Source of the DNA: Ophiodon elongatus
Taxonomy: Eukaryota > Chordata > Actinopteri > Perciformes > Hexagrammidae
DNA: 64,000 nucleotides
Assembly (NCBI GenBank): GCA_016806645.1
Contig: JACSYO010000539.1
Location: 1 to 64,000, forward strand
Reading direction: 5' to 3'
Notes under the pieces: model-generated
What the model saw: only the letters and a program-made list of their open reading frames with translations
What the model was told of the DNA's origin: nothing
Database searches by the model: none
Made by a program: the position numbers and the translations under genes
Shown: piece after piece, positions 24,656 through 33,587 of the stretch
Position numbering within the stretch: the first letter of the stretch is position 1
How the letters are laid out: every line of letters begins with the position of its first letter

Positions 24656-26657
24656 GTCCTGTTGGTTTGATGTTTGAAGTGAGACTCCATGCTAAATTTG
24701 ATTTTATTTGCGTAGGGTACTACGCAAAAAGGGGGAATGAGTATAGAGAAGATAAAAAGTGAAGAAAGGAAGTATGAAAAATACAAGGAATAGTTTAGAA
24801 TAGCTTCATTGTAACGATAAGGTGTGCTAAGTAGTATCGTGCAAGATTAATGAAGATTGGGCCCTCAACTTCTTAACGGTAAGACACATGCATATTAGTC
24901 ACTGCGTAACAATGGCTTTGACATAGTCAGGAATTAAGATAGAAAGACAAAATTGGGAAACCTGGATCCAGGTAATTTGAATAAATAAATGTAAAAAGTG
25001 ATAAGAGACAGAGAAATAAGAGAGAGATAAGATTAAAGGAAATGATCATATGACTGAGCCGCAGAATCTGATTAGATAAGCCCTCAGTGAAGGAGCAAGA
25101 CCTTATGGTCAGTTTAATAACTGGAGAGTGTAGAATCAAAATTCAATTGACTGTTCCCACTCTGACATTTGTTGACGAACAGTGTCTGATGCAGCCTCTC
25201 ATCGAATATTTACATCTCAGAAGGTAGCATAAATTTTATAAGAAAAAGAAAGGAAAGAGCAGCAAAAAGCATGCTATATGAATGTATGGTATGAATGGGG
25301 TGTTTTTTGGGAACGAAATAAGTGTGTGTGTGTTTTCTTTGAGATGAGGAGAGCCTGGTGAAAAATGTGTGTGCGTTGGGTATTGTGCATGTGTGTGTGA
25401 AACGTGATCACTAATGTGTTCCAGCTGTGTGTGAAAACTGCAGAGGAGGAGAATATATGTTTAAAGTTAAAAGATAAAACACATTATGATTGAATAAACG
25501 TACATAGGTTGTGATTTGAGACCGGGACATTTAATAACTTGTAAAGACAGATATTTTGATAAACATGAGCTTCTTTTGAGAAGACGTAATGAAATAAATA
25601 AGTTGGTATATAAGCATGAGCTTCTTTTGAGAGGACGTAATGAAATAAATGAGTTGGTAAATAAACATGAGCTTCTTTTGAGAGGACGTAATGAAATAAA
25701 TGAGTTATTAAATAAACATGAGCTCTTCTTAAAAGGGACGTAATATAACAAATGAGTTATTAAATACACAATGAACTTCTTTTAAGGAGGATAGCCTTTG
25801 AACTCCCCCTCCCTCCCCCTCACTTGTCTCAAATTCCCTCGTGTGCAGGTCGGAATGTGTGGGTGTGAAAGTGCTCACTGAGGTCAACACTTTCTTGTGA
25901 CAGAATTCATTTGCCGTTTGAACTTTTTGTCTCATTTGGTTTTCATTAAATTCTACAATGTTTAGTTAGGGGTTTAATTTGGGAATTAAGTTTATGATGC
26001 TGTTAAAGGGACCTAATGGGTTCATAAGAGACTAAATCATTGCCTGTTTCTTGTCTTTTATTTCATTTACGGCGAATGAGAGTTGAGACTGAAGACAAGG
26101 CAGCTGGCCGGTACATCACGGAGTGTGACTTGCTGATGTCTGCTGTGAGGCTTCGGTTTCAGTCTGCTAAAGGCCGGTAAAAATTTATCCACAAACTCTT
26201 TAGCAAGAAACCTGCATTTTCCATATTTGTATGTGTTCTCAGTCATAGTTAATAGACCACATTTGGTGACAGTCAGTCACTTGTGAGAGCACGTGATCTT
26301 TTTGTCAAATATTATAAGCGGACTTTGAGTTGTGATATTGCATTATTGAGCTCTTGATCCTTTGGCGTCAAATCAATTTCAGTATTGACTGGGGTGAAGT
26401 TGTGGGTTTAATACATGAATGACTTAATGAATTGATTAATTTGTTGATTGGTTGATTGATTAGTTGTTGATTTGTTAGTTGACAGAGAGATTGATTGGTT
26501 GATTTGCCGATTGGTTTGCTAATTTGTTAATTGGTTAATTTAGTAATTTTTTTTTTTTTAAAAAAGGGGGGAGAAGTAGTCTAAATAGCTTTAAGTAGTT
26601 TTAATCCTAGCAATCACTTCTTAAAGTACAATAACGGAACATAAGGAAGCCGTTATA
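24656..26657 (+). other. ERV leader between 5' LTR and gag
   Basis: About 2.0 kb without a credible gene, long for a retroviral leader. It contains GT-rich stretches (25320-25410), a 51-bp tandem repeat (25561-25790), a 'ttgattggttgatt' simple repeat (about 26430-26540) and a T-run/A-run with 'aaaaaagggggg' near 26545-26575. It would be expected to contain packaging and splice-donor signals, but I cannot assign them. Confidence 0.7.
25561..25790 (+). repeat. 51-bp tandem repeat in ERV leader (17 codons per unit)
   Basis: 'catgagcttcttttgagagg' recurs at 25564, 25615, 25666 and 25717, a 51-bp period with about 4.3 copies. Because 51 is divisible by three, both strands stay open. On + the repeat reads as a 17-residue unit around KHELLLRGRNEINEL in a 75-codon frame (25516-25743). 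Nothing else suggests translation. Confidence 0.85.
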
Positions 26658-26921
26658 ATGGGGAAAAAGGACACTAAAAATCCAAAAGTAATCACTCCTG
26701 TTGATGTCGTACAGAAGAATAATCCTTTAGTTAGAGGCATCGCAAACATTGCAAAAATATCGGAAAAATGGCATAAACACTGGCCTGAAATTGACCAACC
26801 ATGGCCAGTGGAGGGGACTCTTAACCCAGATGACCCTGCAGAGCGGAAAAGAGAGGAGATGTTACCACTAATGACAGTGAGGATGGAGACAGCAATGAAG
26901 AGGACTCACGGAGGACTTTAA
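26658..26921 (+). pseudogene. gag: ERV gag, N-terminal matrix-like part
   Basis: Starts MGKKDTKN, with Gly at position 2 as needed for N-myristoylation of retroviral matrix. Residues about 38-58 (HWPEIDQPWPVEGTLNPDD) recall the Trp-Pro...Gly-Thr segment of class I retroviral matrix proteins. The true frame is lost around residue 70; the remaining codons to 26921 are out of frame, and the gag frame continues from about 26882 one register over. The protein would coat the inner face of the plasma membrane and direct assembly. Confidence 0.75.
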
Positions 26922-27130
26922 GAGAGGTCGAAGTAAGTCTGGACCGATGCCGCTGTGACATGAGAAAAACTGATAGTCCAGAAAAACAAAGAACACTGGA
27001 GAACCAGTTAGAGGAGTTGCAGATATGGAAGGAAGAGCTAGAGAAAGAAGGCTCCAAACGATCGGGCATGAAAGATAGATTGCGCTATAGAAAACAGTCG
27101 ACACCCAATAGCATACTTCCAGTGATCATC
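26882..27130 (+). pseudogene. gag: ERV gag, linker between matrix and capsid
   Basis: Open in the same frame as the capsid part. It encodes a charged, probably helical segment with alternating Glu/Lys/Arg (about 26950-27060). Two consecutive stops, TGA TGA at 27131-27136, separate it from capsid. With the upstream frameshift this makes gag untranslatable as one protein from this copy. Confidence 0.65.
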
Positions 27131-27136
27131 TGATGA

Positions 27137-28210
27137 CAGAGTTTGGAGTATAAGCCTTGGCAGAGTACAGATATGTCAAACATACTTGAAAAGTTACCTA
27201 CTCTTCAAGATGAAGCACATCCTTGGATTTCGAAGTTGGAAGAGATTATGGTGGGAGAACAACCGGCCATTGGAGATATTAAGAGACTCCTGGCTAATCT
27301 CGTTGGAGTTCATGCTATTGGAGAGATTCTACAGAAAGCTGGACTTGATCGATATGTGGGAACTGCTGTGAATGATTCAGAGCTGTTTTCTGCAAGTAGA
27401 GGTCGAGTGTGCAGAGCGCTGAAAGATACATTTCCGACAAATGTACATCCTGACAATATTTTTATTGAACCACTGGGACAGGAAGAAAACCCGAGGGTAT
27501 ATGTGTCGAGAGCTCATCAAGTGTGGAGAAATGTCACAGGAAATGACCCGGATTTGAATCAAATGGAGCAGTCAATTTTGCGAGCCAGAGTACAGAAGGG
27601 GTTGCCTCTGCCAGTGAGAAGCAAACTGGCAGAGGTGGTTGGTCTTGGAAGCATGGCAAAGGGTGTGTATACGGATCATATAGCACATCAAGTGGAGCTG
27701 TATAGGAAAAAGGAACGTGATCAGAAAGACCAGGACCAAGAGACCCTCAGGAAACTTAATCAAATACAACTGATGGATAACAAGAGGATGGAGAAGAAGC
27801 AGGCTCTGGTTATGCAGAATCAGGCTCCACTAAATCAACTATTACCACAACCACAGCCGAACCAGGTTCAGCTCCAGTCATTCCAGCCATCACCAGTGGT
27901 TCCATTCGTCTCCTACACACAGCCAGCCTTTGATCAAGCGCAGTCCTGGAGAGGAAGGGATCAAAGAAATTTCGGAAGAGGAGGAAGGTTTAATCCAAAT
28001 TTTCAACAGCAATCAGACGAATGTTATACTTGTGGACAATTAGGCCACTTTGCCCGTGAGTGCAACAGGTCAGGAGGAAATTTCAGAGGGAATTTCAGAG
28101 GAAATTTCAGAGGAAACTCCAGAGGAAACTCCAGAGGAGGATTCAGGGGCCAATCAGGGTCACCCAGAGGACCGGTGAACCCTTACAGAGGCCCGGAACC
28201 AGGATTCTAG
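27137..28210 (+). CDS. gag: ERV gag, capsid and nucleocapsid
   Basis: About 358 codons opening right after the double stop; there is no natural start, so this is the continuation of gag. Counting from 27143: residues 10-55 resemble the capsid N-terminus of class I retroviruses. Residues 112-145 (LGQEENPRVY...VWR) fit the major homology region. Residues 187-222 are a highly charged helix like the capsid assembly helix of gammaretroviruses. 223-280 is Gln/Pro-rich. Residues 294-307 are one CCHC zinc knuckle (C-x2-C-x4-H-x4-C), followed by an Arg-Gly tail of repeated GNFRG/GNSRG. No PPxY or P(T/S)AP late motif is evident. It ends at UAG 28208-28210. Confidence 0.88.
   Translation, partial: QSLEYKPWQSTDMSNILEKLPTLQDEAHPWISKLEEIMVGEQPAIGDIKRLLANLVGVHAIGEILQKAGLDRYVGTAVNDSELFSASRGRVCRALKDTFPTNVHPDNIFIEPLGQEENPRVYVSRAHQVWRNVTGNDPDLNQMEQSILRARVQKGLPLPVRSKLAEVVGLGSMAKGVYTDHIAHQVELYRKKERDQKDQDQETLRKLNQIQLMDNKRMEKKQALVMQNQAPLNQLLPQPQPNQVQLQSFQPSPVVPFVSYTQPAFDQAQSWRGRDQRNFGRGGRFNPNFQQQSDECYTCGQLGHFARECNRSGGNFRGNFRGNFRGNSRGNSRGGFRGQSGSPRGPVNPYRGPEPGF
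28208..28210 (+). promoter_or_regulatory. In-frame gag-pro UAG, candidate readthrough stop
   Basis: gag ends in TAG and the same frame stays open beyond it for 123 codons into protease, the arrangement used by gamma- and epsilonretroviruses for stop suppression. A purine-rich 'gactcgagaggggggtgtc' follows within 20-40 bp and could contribute to a downstream structure; I have not folded it. Confidence 0.65.
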
Positions 28211-28582
28211 AGGTGCCCTGAAGACTCGAGAGGGGGGTGTCAGCTGGTAGTATCAGGGCCGGAGAGAGATCCAACAATAGAGGTAAAAGTAAATAATCGA
28301 CCAGTGGAAGTGATGGCGGACAGCGGAGCTGCTTTTACCTGTATTCGGCCTGAAGATGCTATACATCTCCCCATGTCTGGTCAATTGATTCGGACAATCG
28401 GGTTTGAGGGAGTGAAACAGCTAATTCCTCTCACTGAACCAATTGAGCTCAGCTATAAAAAGCAGAAGATTACAATACCCATATTGGTATCAGAACATAC
28501 ACCTATTGCACTTTTGGGAAGAGATGCTATGTGTAGATTGAGGTGTACAATAAAGTGTAAACCAGACGGCTGTCAGGTTTAA
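28211..28582 (+). CDS. pro: ERV aspartic protease
   Basis: In frame with gag after the UAG. The catalytic Asp is in MADSGAAF (about 28313-28336). The hydrophobic flap region and the C-terminal 'LLGRDAM' motif (about 28515-28535) complete a single retropepsin domain of usual size (~110-120 residues), active as a dimer. It would cut Gag and Gag-Pol during maturation. The frame stops at TAA 28580-28582; the next codon continues the same frame into the 2H-like domain, so the stop is either a lesion of this copy or a second regulated stop. Confidence 0.85.
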   Translation, partial: RCPEDSRGGCQLVVSGPERDPTIEVKVNNRPVEVMADSGAAFTCIRPEDAIHLPMSGQLIRTIGFEGVKQLIPLTEPIELSYKKQKITIPILVSEHTPIALLGRDAMCRLRCTIKCKPDGCQV

Positions 28583-29100
28583 GTGCCAAACGAGATTGTT
28601 TACCAATCATTGATGACAACAGAGACTGAAGCTTCTACAGTATTTTGGATCGGAAGTCTTAATGGAGATTTTTTTGAGTCAGCTAAGTTGTGGGAAAAGT
28701 TTATCATCGCAAATATGCCCGACGCGAAGCTTCCAGAGTATCCATTTCACTGCACGCTCAAGTATTTCAATAAGGATGCTCAACCAAACGCAGAAGAATG
28801 GTTGAGTCGTCAACCAAAGCAAGTTCAACTTAATTCGGGCTGTATAATTTTGGGACCACAAGGAGCAGCGATGAGGATACACGGAGATGACTATTTGGAT
28901 AAAGAGTTTGATATCGAGAAGAGTGTGCCACATGTGACCTTGTTGGTGTGTGAAGAACATACGCAGAAGCAGGTAGGAGAAATGATGGCAGAAGCAGAAG
29001 AAGCTGTTTTTACACCAGTAAAAGAGAATCTTGCCATCTGGAGAAGTGAGGATCAGAAGTTCATTAAGATTATGATCTCTGCTCAAGGACAAGGACAGCC
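28583..29100 (+). CDS. 2H phosphoesterase-like domain within pol
   Basis: Residues 1-172 of the pol frame do not belong to protease or RT. They show the 2H (LigT/CNPase/AKAP7) signature: two H-x-T motifs flanked by hydrophobics, YPFHCTLKYF (His56, Thr58; codon at 28748) and SVPHVTLLVC (His117, Thr119; codon at 28931). Around them lie an N-terminal beta strand (TVFWIGSL, 19-26), a helix (32-44), a strand pair (80-99), a helix after the second motif (126-142), and a closing strand (IKIMIS, 161-166). The 61-residue spacing is at the short end for 2H enzymes. Known 2H enzymes cleave 2',5'-oligoadenylate, 2',3'-cyclic phosphates or cyclic dinucleotides. The substrate here is unknown. Position between protease and RT is where some retroviruses carry dUTPase. 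Confidence 0.72.
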
Positions 29101-29872
29101 ACAAACTGTGCAGATGACACATGAGTCAATTTGCAGTGCTAAGATGGACTTAGACTCAATGAGAGAAGAGATGCTACAACAAGTTCCAGAATGTTTGTGG
29201 TCTCGGCATAGTACTGATATTGGACTTGTGAAGTCGGCCCAACCAGTAAGAGTTGAACTCCGACCAGGAGTCAGACCACCTTGGAAGAACCAGTATCCAC
29301 TGAAGGAAGAGGCAATCCGAGGAATTGAAACACAGATTGAAGGACTTTTAAAGGTGGGTGTTTTGAGGATAACACAGGATCCCCAGAGCAACACGCCTTT
29401 GTTGCCTGTAAAGAAGCCAGATGATTCATATCGCCTGACATATGATTTAAGAGCGGTGAATGAAGTGGTGGCTGATTTTCCAGCAGAAGTGCCGGATCCA
29501 CATACTTTGTTAGACCAACTTCCTCCAAATGCGACACATTTCACAGTGTTAGATTTATGTGGTGCGTTTTTCAGTGTTCCACTTAGTAGGGAAAGTCAAA
29601 GCTTATTTGGGTTCACGTACAATGGACAATCTTATGAGTATGAGAGACTGCCACAGGGGTTCAAACATAGTCCTCACATTTTCAATAAAATATTGAAAGA
29701 TGATTTGGTTGGGATAGATCAGGTATTAAAAAGCACTGTAATTCAATACGTGGATGACATCATCATTTGTTCAACAGATGAGGAGACATGTCATAAGGAC
29801 TCAATTAAATTGCTACAAATACTGGCAGAAAAGGGCCACAAGGCCTCTCTGAAGAAACTGCAGTATTGCTAG
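29101..29872 (+). pseudogene. pol: ERV reverse transcriptase, fingers and palm
   Basis: Continues the same frame as the 2H-like domain. Visible RT blocks: QYPLKEEAIRGIETQI, NTPLLPVKKP, YRLTYDLRAVN, the first catalytic Asp in TVLDLCGAFF, LPQGFKHSPHIFN (residues 356-368 of the 28583 frame) and the YVDD box at 389-392. The spacing is that of class I retroviral RT. The frame is cut by TAG at 29870-29872, just after the palm, and the same register continues to a TGA at 29975-29977. It is therefore not functional in this copy. Confidence 0.93.
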
Positions 29873-30754
29873 GAGAAGGTAGCTTATTTGGGTCAAATAA
29901 TAACGCAGGGACACAGAAGCATCTCTGATAGTCAGGTGGAGGCTATTCGCAAGGCTCCAAAACCCAGAACAGTCTGAGAGATGATGACATTTCTTGGTAT
30001 TGCAGGATATTCCTCAGCATGGGTTGAGGATTATGCTAGCTTGACGGGGCCTTTGAGAGCTATGATTAAAGATACTGGGAATGCTAAACTTCACGGTAAT
30101 CTTTCCTGGACACACGATGGCCTTTTGGCATTTGAAACAACAAAAAAGAAGTTGCAAGAGGCTCCGGCGCTAGCAATTCCAGACTACTCTAAGAATTTCT
30201 TGTTATATGTATCTACTTCTACTGGGGGTAAATATGCATGTGCAGTTCTTTGTCAACCAACAGGTACAGGGACGAGTCCTCAACCTATTTCGTACTACTC
30301 CACTGCTTATTCAGAAGTAGAGTTAGGGCTACCACTGTGCTACAGAGCAATGGTGGGAGTTTCTCTAATGTACAATAAAGCATCATCTGTAACAATGGGT
30401 TATCCAGTGACAATTCTTACACATCATAGTCTCAGAAATCTTTTGAATTATGGTAAGAACAACTTGACTATGTCTAGGCTCAGAGACTATCATAGGCTCT
30501 TAGAGCAGGAAGATGTTACCCTAGCAAGGTGTGTTATGGTGAATCCAGCGGAGAGTTTGCCCACTCCAGAAGACGGTGAGCCACACGATTGTGTTCAAGA
30601 AGCAGAGAAATACTCTAGGCTTAGATCAGATTTACAAGCCCTCCCATTGCATGAGGTGGACCTGGAGTATTGGACTGATGGGTCTTGTTATCGTGTGGGC
30701 GATAAATTAAGTGCTGGCAGTAGTAAAAGCCCAAGGAACTGGATTTGCTGTTGA
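29873..30754 (+). pseudogene. pol: ERV RT thumb/connection and start of RNase H
   Basis: Same frame as the RT; a short open piece between the TAG and the TGA at 29975-29977 carries the thumb. The longer piece from 29981 (FLGIAGYSSAWVEDYA...) contains the connection domain with LYVSTSTGGKYACAVL and QPISYYS. It ends with the first RNase H motif, YWTDGSCY (about 30670-30690). A frame shift near 30710 moves the rest of RNase H into the next frame; codons from about 30712 to 30754 are off-frame. Confidence 0.88.
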
Positions 30755-31946
30755 GAAGGCTGAAGTGATACCACAGCCTGCATCTGCACAACTTGCGGAG
30801 CTTGTGGGGCTAACTGAAGCGTGTTTGTTGGCAGAAGGTAAGCGAGTGACGATATATACCAACTCTGCATATGCACATAATGTGTGTCACTTGTTTGGAT
30901 CGGTGTGGAAGAACCGAGGCTTTAAGAAAACGGATGGTTCTCCGATACAGTATCACGCCCAGATCATGAAATTGTTGCATGCTATGATGAAGCCTAAAGA
31001 AATAACAATAGCTAAATGTGCGGCACATAAGATGGATGCGTCAAAGGTTTCACAAGGGAATAGAGCGGCGGATGAAGCTGCAAAAGCAGTCACAGGAGCA
31101 GATAAATTGGGCAAAGTTCTTCTCGTCACGCATGAAGTGAACTTGGAAGACAAAATTACGCTCAAAGATGTGATTTTAATACAGGAAGCGGCTCCTGAAA
31201 TGGACAAACAGTTGTGGCTAGACCGAGGTGCCACCCGAGATTCTACTGGACTTTGGAGAAATCATGAGGGGCTGATATTATCACCTCCAGACTTGTTGGG
31301 TCTAATGATTCAGGAGGCGCATGGTTTAGCTCATGTTGCAAGGGGGGCAGTTAAGAGAAAGATTACAAAGGAGTATGGTTTTTGGGCACCATGTTTGCTT
31401 GAACAGATTGATTATGTCATAGGCAGGTGCACTATCTGTCTGAAAAACAATGTTCGGAGGGGAGTGACGGTTCCTCCTGGTCACATTCCAACTCCAAGGG
31501 GTCCTATGCGTGAACTAGTTGTGGACTATGTTGACATGATAAAACCGATTGAAGGTAAAAGATATATGCTGGTCGTTGTGGACAGATTTTCACGTTGGCC
31601 CGAGGCTTGTACAACAAAACGAAAAGATGCTCAATCAGTTGCCAAGTTCTTATGTAGAGAGGTCATAAGCAGGTGGGGACTTCCAGATCGAATATCCTCA
31701 GACAATGGGAAAGAGTTTGTGGATAAGACGGGGAAATTGATTTTGCAAAAACTAGGAATTAAACAGCGTCTTGGTGCAGTCTATCATCCGCAAAGTCAAG
31801 GGATGTGCGAAAGAATGAATGGTGTTCTGAAAAATCGTATTGCCAAAATATGTCAGCACACGGGTTTAAATTGGATAGCAGCGCTTCCATTGGCGCTAAT
31901 GGTATGTCGCTCTAGTGAGCTCCGCGATTTACATGACACCTCATGA
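30711..31946 (+). pseudogene. pol: ERV RNase H remainder and integrase N-terminal/core domains
   Basis: 411-codon frame. Residues 1-130 are RNase H: catalytic Glu36 (LTEAC) and Asp121 (RAADEAA) are present, but the third carboxylate position reads Asn51 (IYTNSAYA) where the family has Asp. Integrase follows: zinc-binding His204, His208, Cys240, Cys243; then catalytic D272 (VVDYVD), D331 (SSDNG) and E367 (MCERMNG), a D,D-35-E triad. The Leu/Ala-rich end marks the end of the core. The frame is lost near 31910, where the C-terminal domain continues in another frame. Confidence 0.93.
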
Positions 31947-32457
31947 GTTGGTTACAGGAAGACTGATGCCAACGCCTTGTCTGCGGACAAGTGGAAAGGG
32001 TCCGAGCCTGGCCCTTTTAGAAGATGAAATGCAAACGTATGTTACATATATGGTTAATCTACATAAAAGAATAGCCGCATATGTTTCTGACAGGCAAATA
32101 AAAGAGGAGGTACAGGAGAAGCTTGATGAGCAAAAAAGGAACACAGTGCAACCTGGAGACAAGGTGTTCGTGAAGGTGTTTAGAAGGAAGTGGTATAACG
32201 AACGCCGGGAAGGACCATTTGAAGTAGTTCGCAGTACTGGAACCGCGGTCCAGGTTAAAGGGTCTCCAATGTGGTATCATTTATCACATTGTGTCAAAGC
32301 GCCAAGTGAAGAGGCGCCACATTCACAGATCCGCGATGTTGAAGGCTCAAGAGGGCCCGAAGACAATGTGGAAGAACATACACCAGACAGGGAGATGCAT
32401 GAAAATCCTCAGTCAGAACGCAGAAGGAGAGATTGTCCAGGTTATGGACAATGTTGA
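31915..32457 (+). pseudogene. pol: ERV integrase C-terminal domain
   Basis: Frame +1 relative to the preceding piece. It contains MTPHELVTGR (the end of the catalytic core in class I integrases) and, at about residues 80-130, the SH3-like DNA-binding domain (PGDKVFVKVFRRKW, EGPFEVVRST, MWYHLSHCVKA). A hydrophilic tail rich in Glu/Arg ends at TGA 32455-32457, overlapping the Ig-domain gene by 25 bp. Such an overlap is usual for pol and env. Confidence 0.9.
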
Positions 32458-33587
32458 TGTTTCTGTGCACATTCCTGATGATGCCAGAAATGTCTCTGCA
32501 GTTGATGGACAAGAAAGAAGATTTAGGGACATTGTCTTTCAACATGTCCCAGACACAGCAGGACCTATTTCAGTTGCCTGCAAAGCGCCAGAGATATCAA
32601 AGGGCGGTGACTCCGCTGCAGGTCAACTCAGGGATCCAGTTAGACAAAGGAGCCCAAGACCAGTTAGGAGAAGGGTTAAACCAAACTGTTACTAGAACCA
32701 GGGTTGAAGTAACCTTGGGGAAGTCAGTTCAGCTTCCATGTCAGTGTACAGGAGAAAATAGTGGTGAAGGGAAACTCAGAGTTAAGTGGGAAGATAGCAA
32801 TGGTAGGATTCTGGTTCTGTCAGAGAAATTACCATTAGGGAAGTATACATTACTTAATGACAAAAGGAGACTGAAGGTCGAGGGAGATTGTAGTCTCTAT
32901 GTACATAGGCCTCAACAGGAAGATCAAGGTGATTACAGGTGTTCTTTTTACGATCCACATATTGGGAGTGAGCGGTCCGAGTTAGGATTTAGAGTTCGCA
33001 TAGTGTCTCTAGTGATACTAGGTGGGAATAAGAGTATAGACCTCCAAGATGTTGGGGAAACAAGAGAATTGACAACGATGACATCAACTCTCCAGACGAA
33101 AGCTGGGAAAATGGAAGAGAAATCTACTCTTTCAATGTTAAAAGCTATAAATGTATCACATTTAACTACAATGGCGCCTCAGAAGGTTTCTATAACGTCA
33201 CCTCCTTTGAGTACTGTGATCAGAGTTAGGTTAGGAGGAACAGCTCACCTTCCTTGTCAGTGTGGAAGGTGGAACGTTGGTGTTAACAGTCCTCCCAAGT
33301 GGGAAAATAGTCGTGGTGAAGATTTGTTGTTGACAAAACCTGAAGATGACATTGTGCCTCGTGATCAAAGGAAGTATATTTTGTTTAATGAGATGAGGTG
33401 GTTGAAAATTAGAGATGATTGTTCACTTGCCCTGCGTAACGTTATTTGGGAAGACCAAGGGGAATACATGTGTACTTATTTAGAACCGGAATTTAAATTT
33501 GTTCCATATCAAAATTATTGGATCGAAGGTCATATAACTCGTAGAGTGACACTCGTGATAAGAGATTTGAGTTTTCACGGTTACTAA
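32433..33587 (+). CDS. Tandem Ig-domain glycoprotein in the env position
   Basis: 384 codons. Residues 1-23 look like a signal peptide (LWTMLMFLCTFLMM). Two V-type Ig-like domains follow. Domain 1, ~88-195: C103, W119, C170 in DQGDYRC. Domain 2, ~262-378: C275, W290, C347 in DQGEYMC. Each also has a paired extra cysteine set (LPCQC plus D-C-S-L: C105/C153 and C277/C330), so the domains look like duplicates with a second disulphide. N-glycosylation sites are present (N37, N83, N250). R-x-x-R lies at 54-57. A Thr/Ser-rich stalk joins the domains. No retroviral Env hallmark (CX6CC, fusion peptide, immunosuppressive segment) is seen. The gene occupies the env slot and overlaps pol. Stop at 33585-33587; the stalk continues in another frame. 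Possible origin: capture of a host Ig-superfamily receptor gene (inference). Confidence 0.8.
   Translation: MSRLWTMLMFLCTFLMMPEMSLQLMDKKEDLGTLSFNMSQTQQDLFQLPAKRQRYQRAVTPLQVNSGIQLDKGAQDQLGEGLNQTVTRTRVEVTLGKSVQLPCQCTGENSGEGKLRVKWEDSNGRILVLSEKLPLGKYTLLNDKRRLKVEGDCSLYVHRPQQEDQGDYRCSFYDPHIGSERSELGFRVRIVSLVILGGNKSIDLQDVGETRELTTMTSTLQTKAGKMEEKSTLSMLKAINVSHLTTMAPQKVSITSPPLSTVIRVRLGGTAHLPCQCGRWNVGVNSPPKWENSRGEDLLLTKPEDDIVPRDQRKYILFNEMRWLKIRDDCSLALRNVIWEDQGEYMCTYLEPEFKFVPYQNYWIEGHITRRVTLVIRDLSFHGY

Noticed and set aside
24656..24690. Primer-binding site after the 5' LTR
   Set aside because: A TGG occurs near 24663, but the following bases do not resemble a tRNA 3' end I can name.
26821..27104. Minus-strand frames opposite gag
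   Set aside because: Shadows of the gag linker; no domain or start context.
28679..29544. Minus-strand frames of 88-153 codons opposite pol
   Set aside because: They lie antisense to clear protease/2H/RT coding and show no family features.
32433..33587. Cellular Ig receptor gene unrelated to the ERV
   Set aside because: It overlaps the integrase stop by 25 bp, lies between pol and the polypurine tract/LTR and has no introns, so it is most simply part of the element; a captured host origin remains possible.
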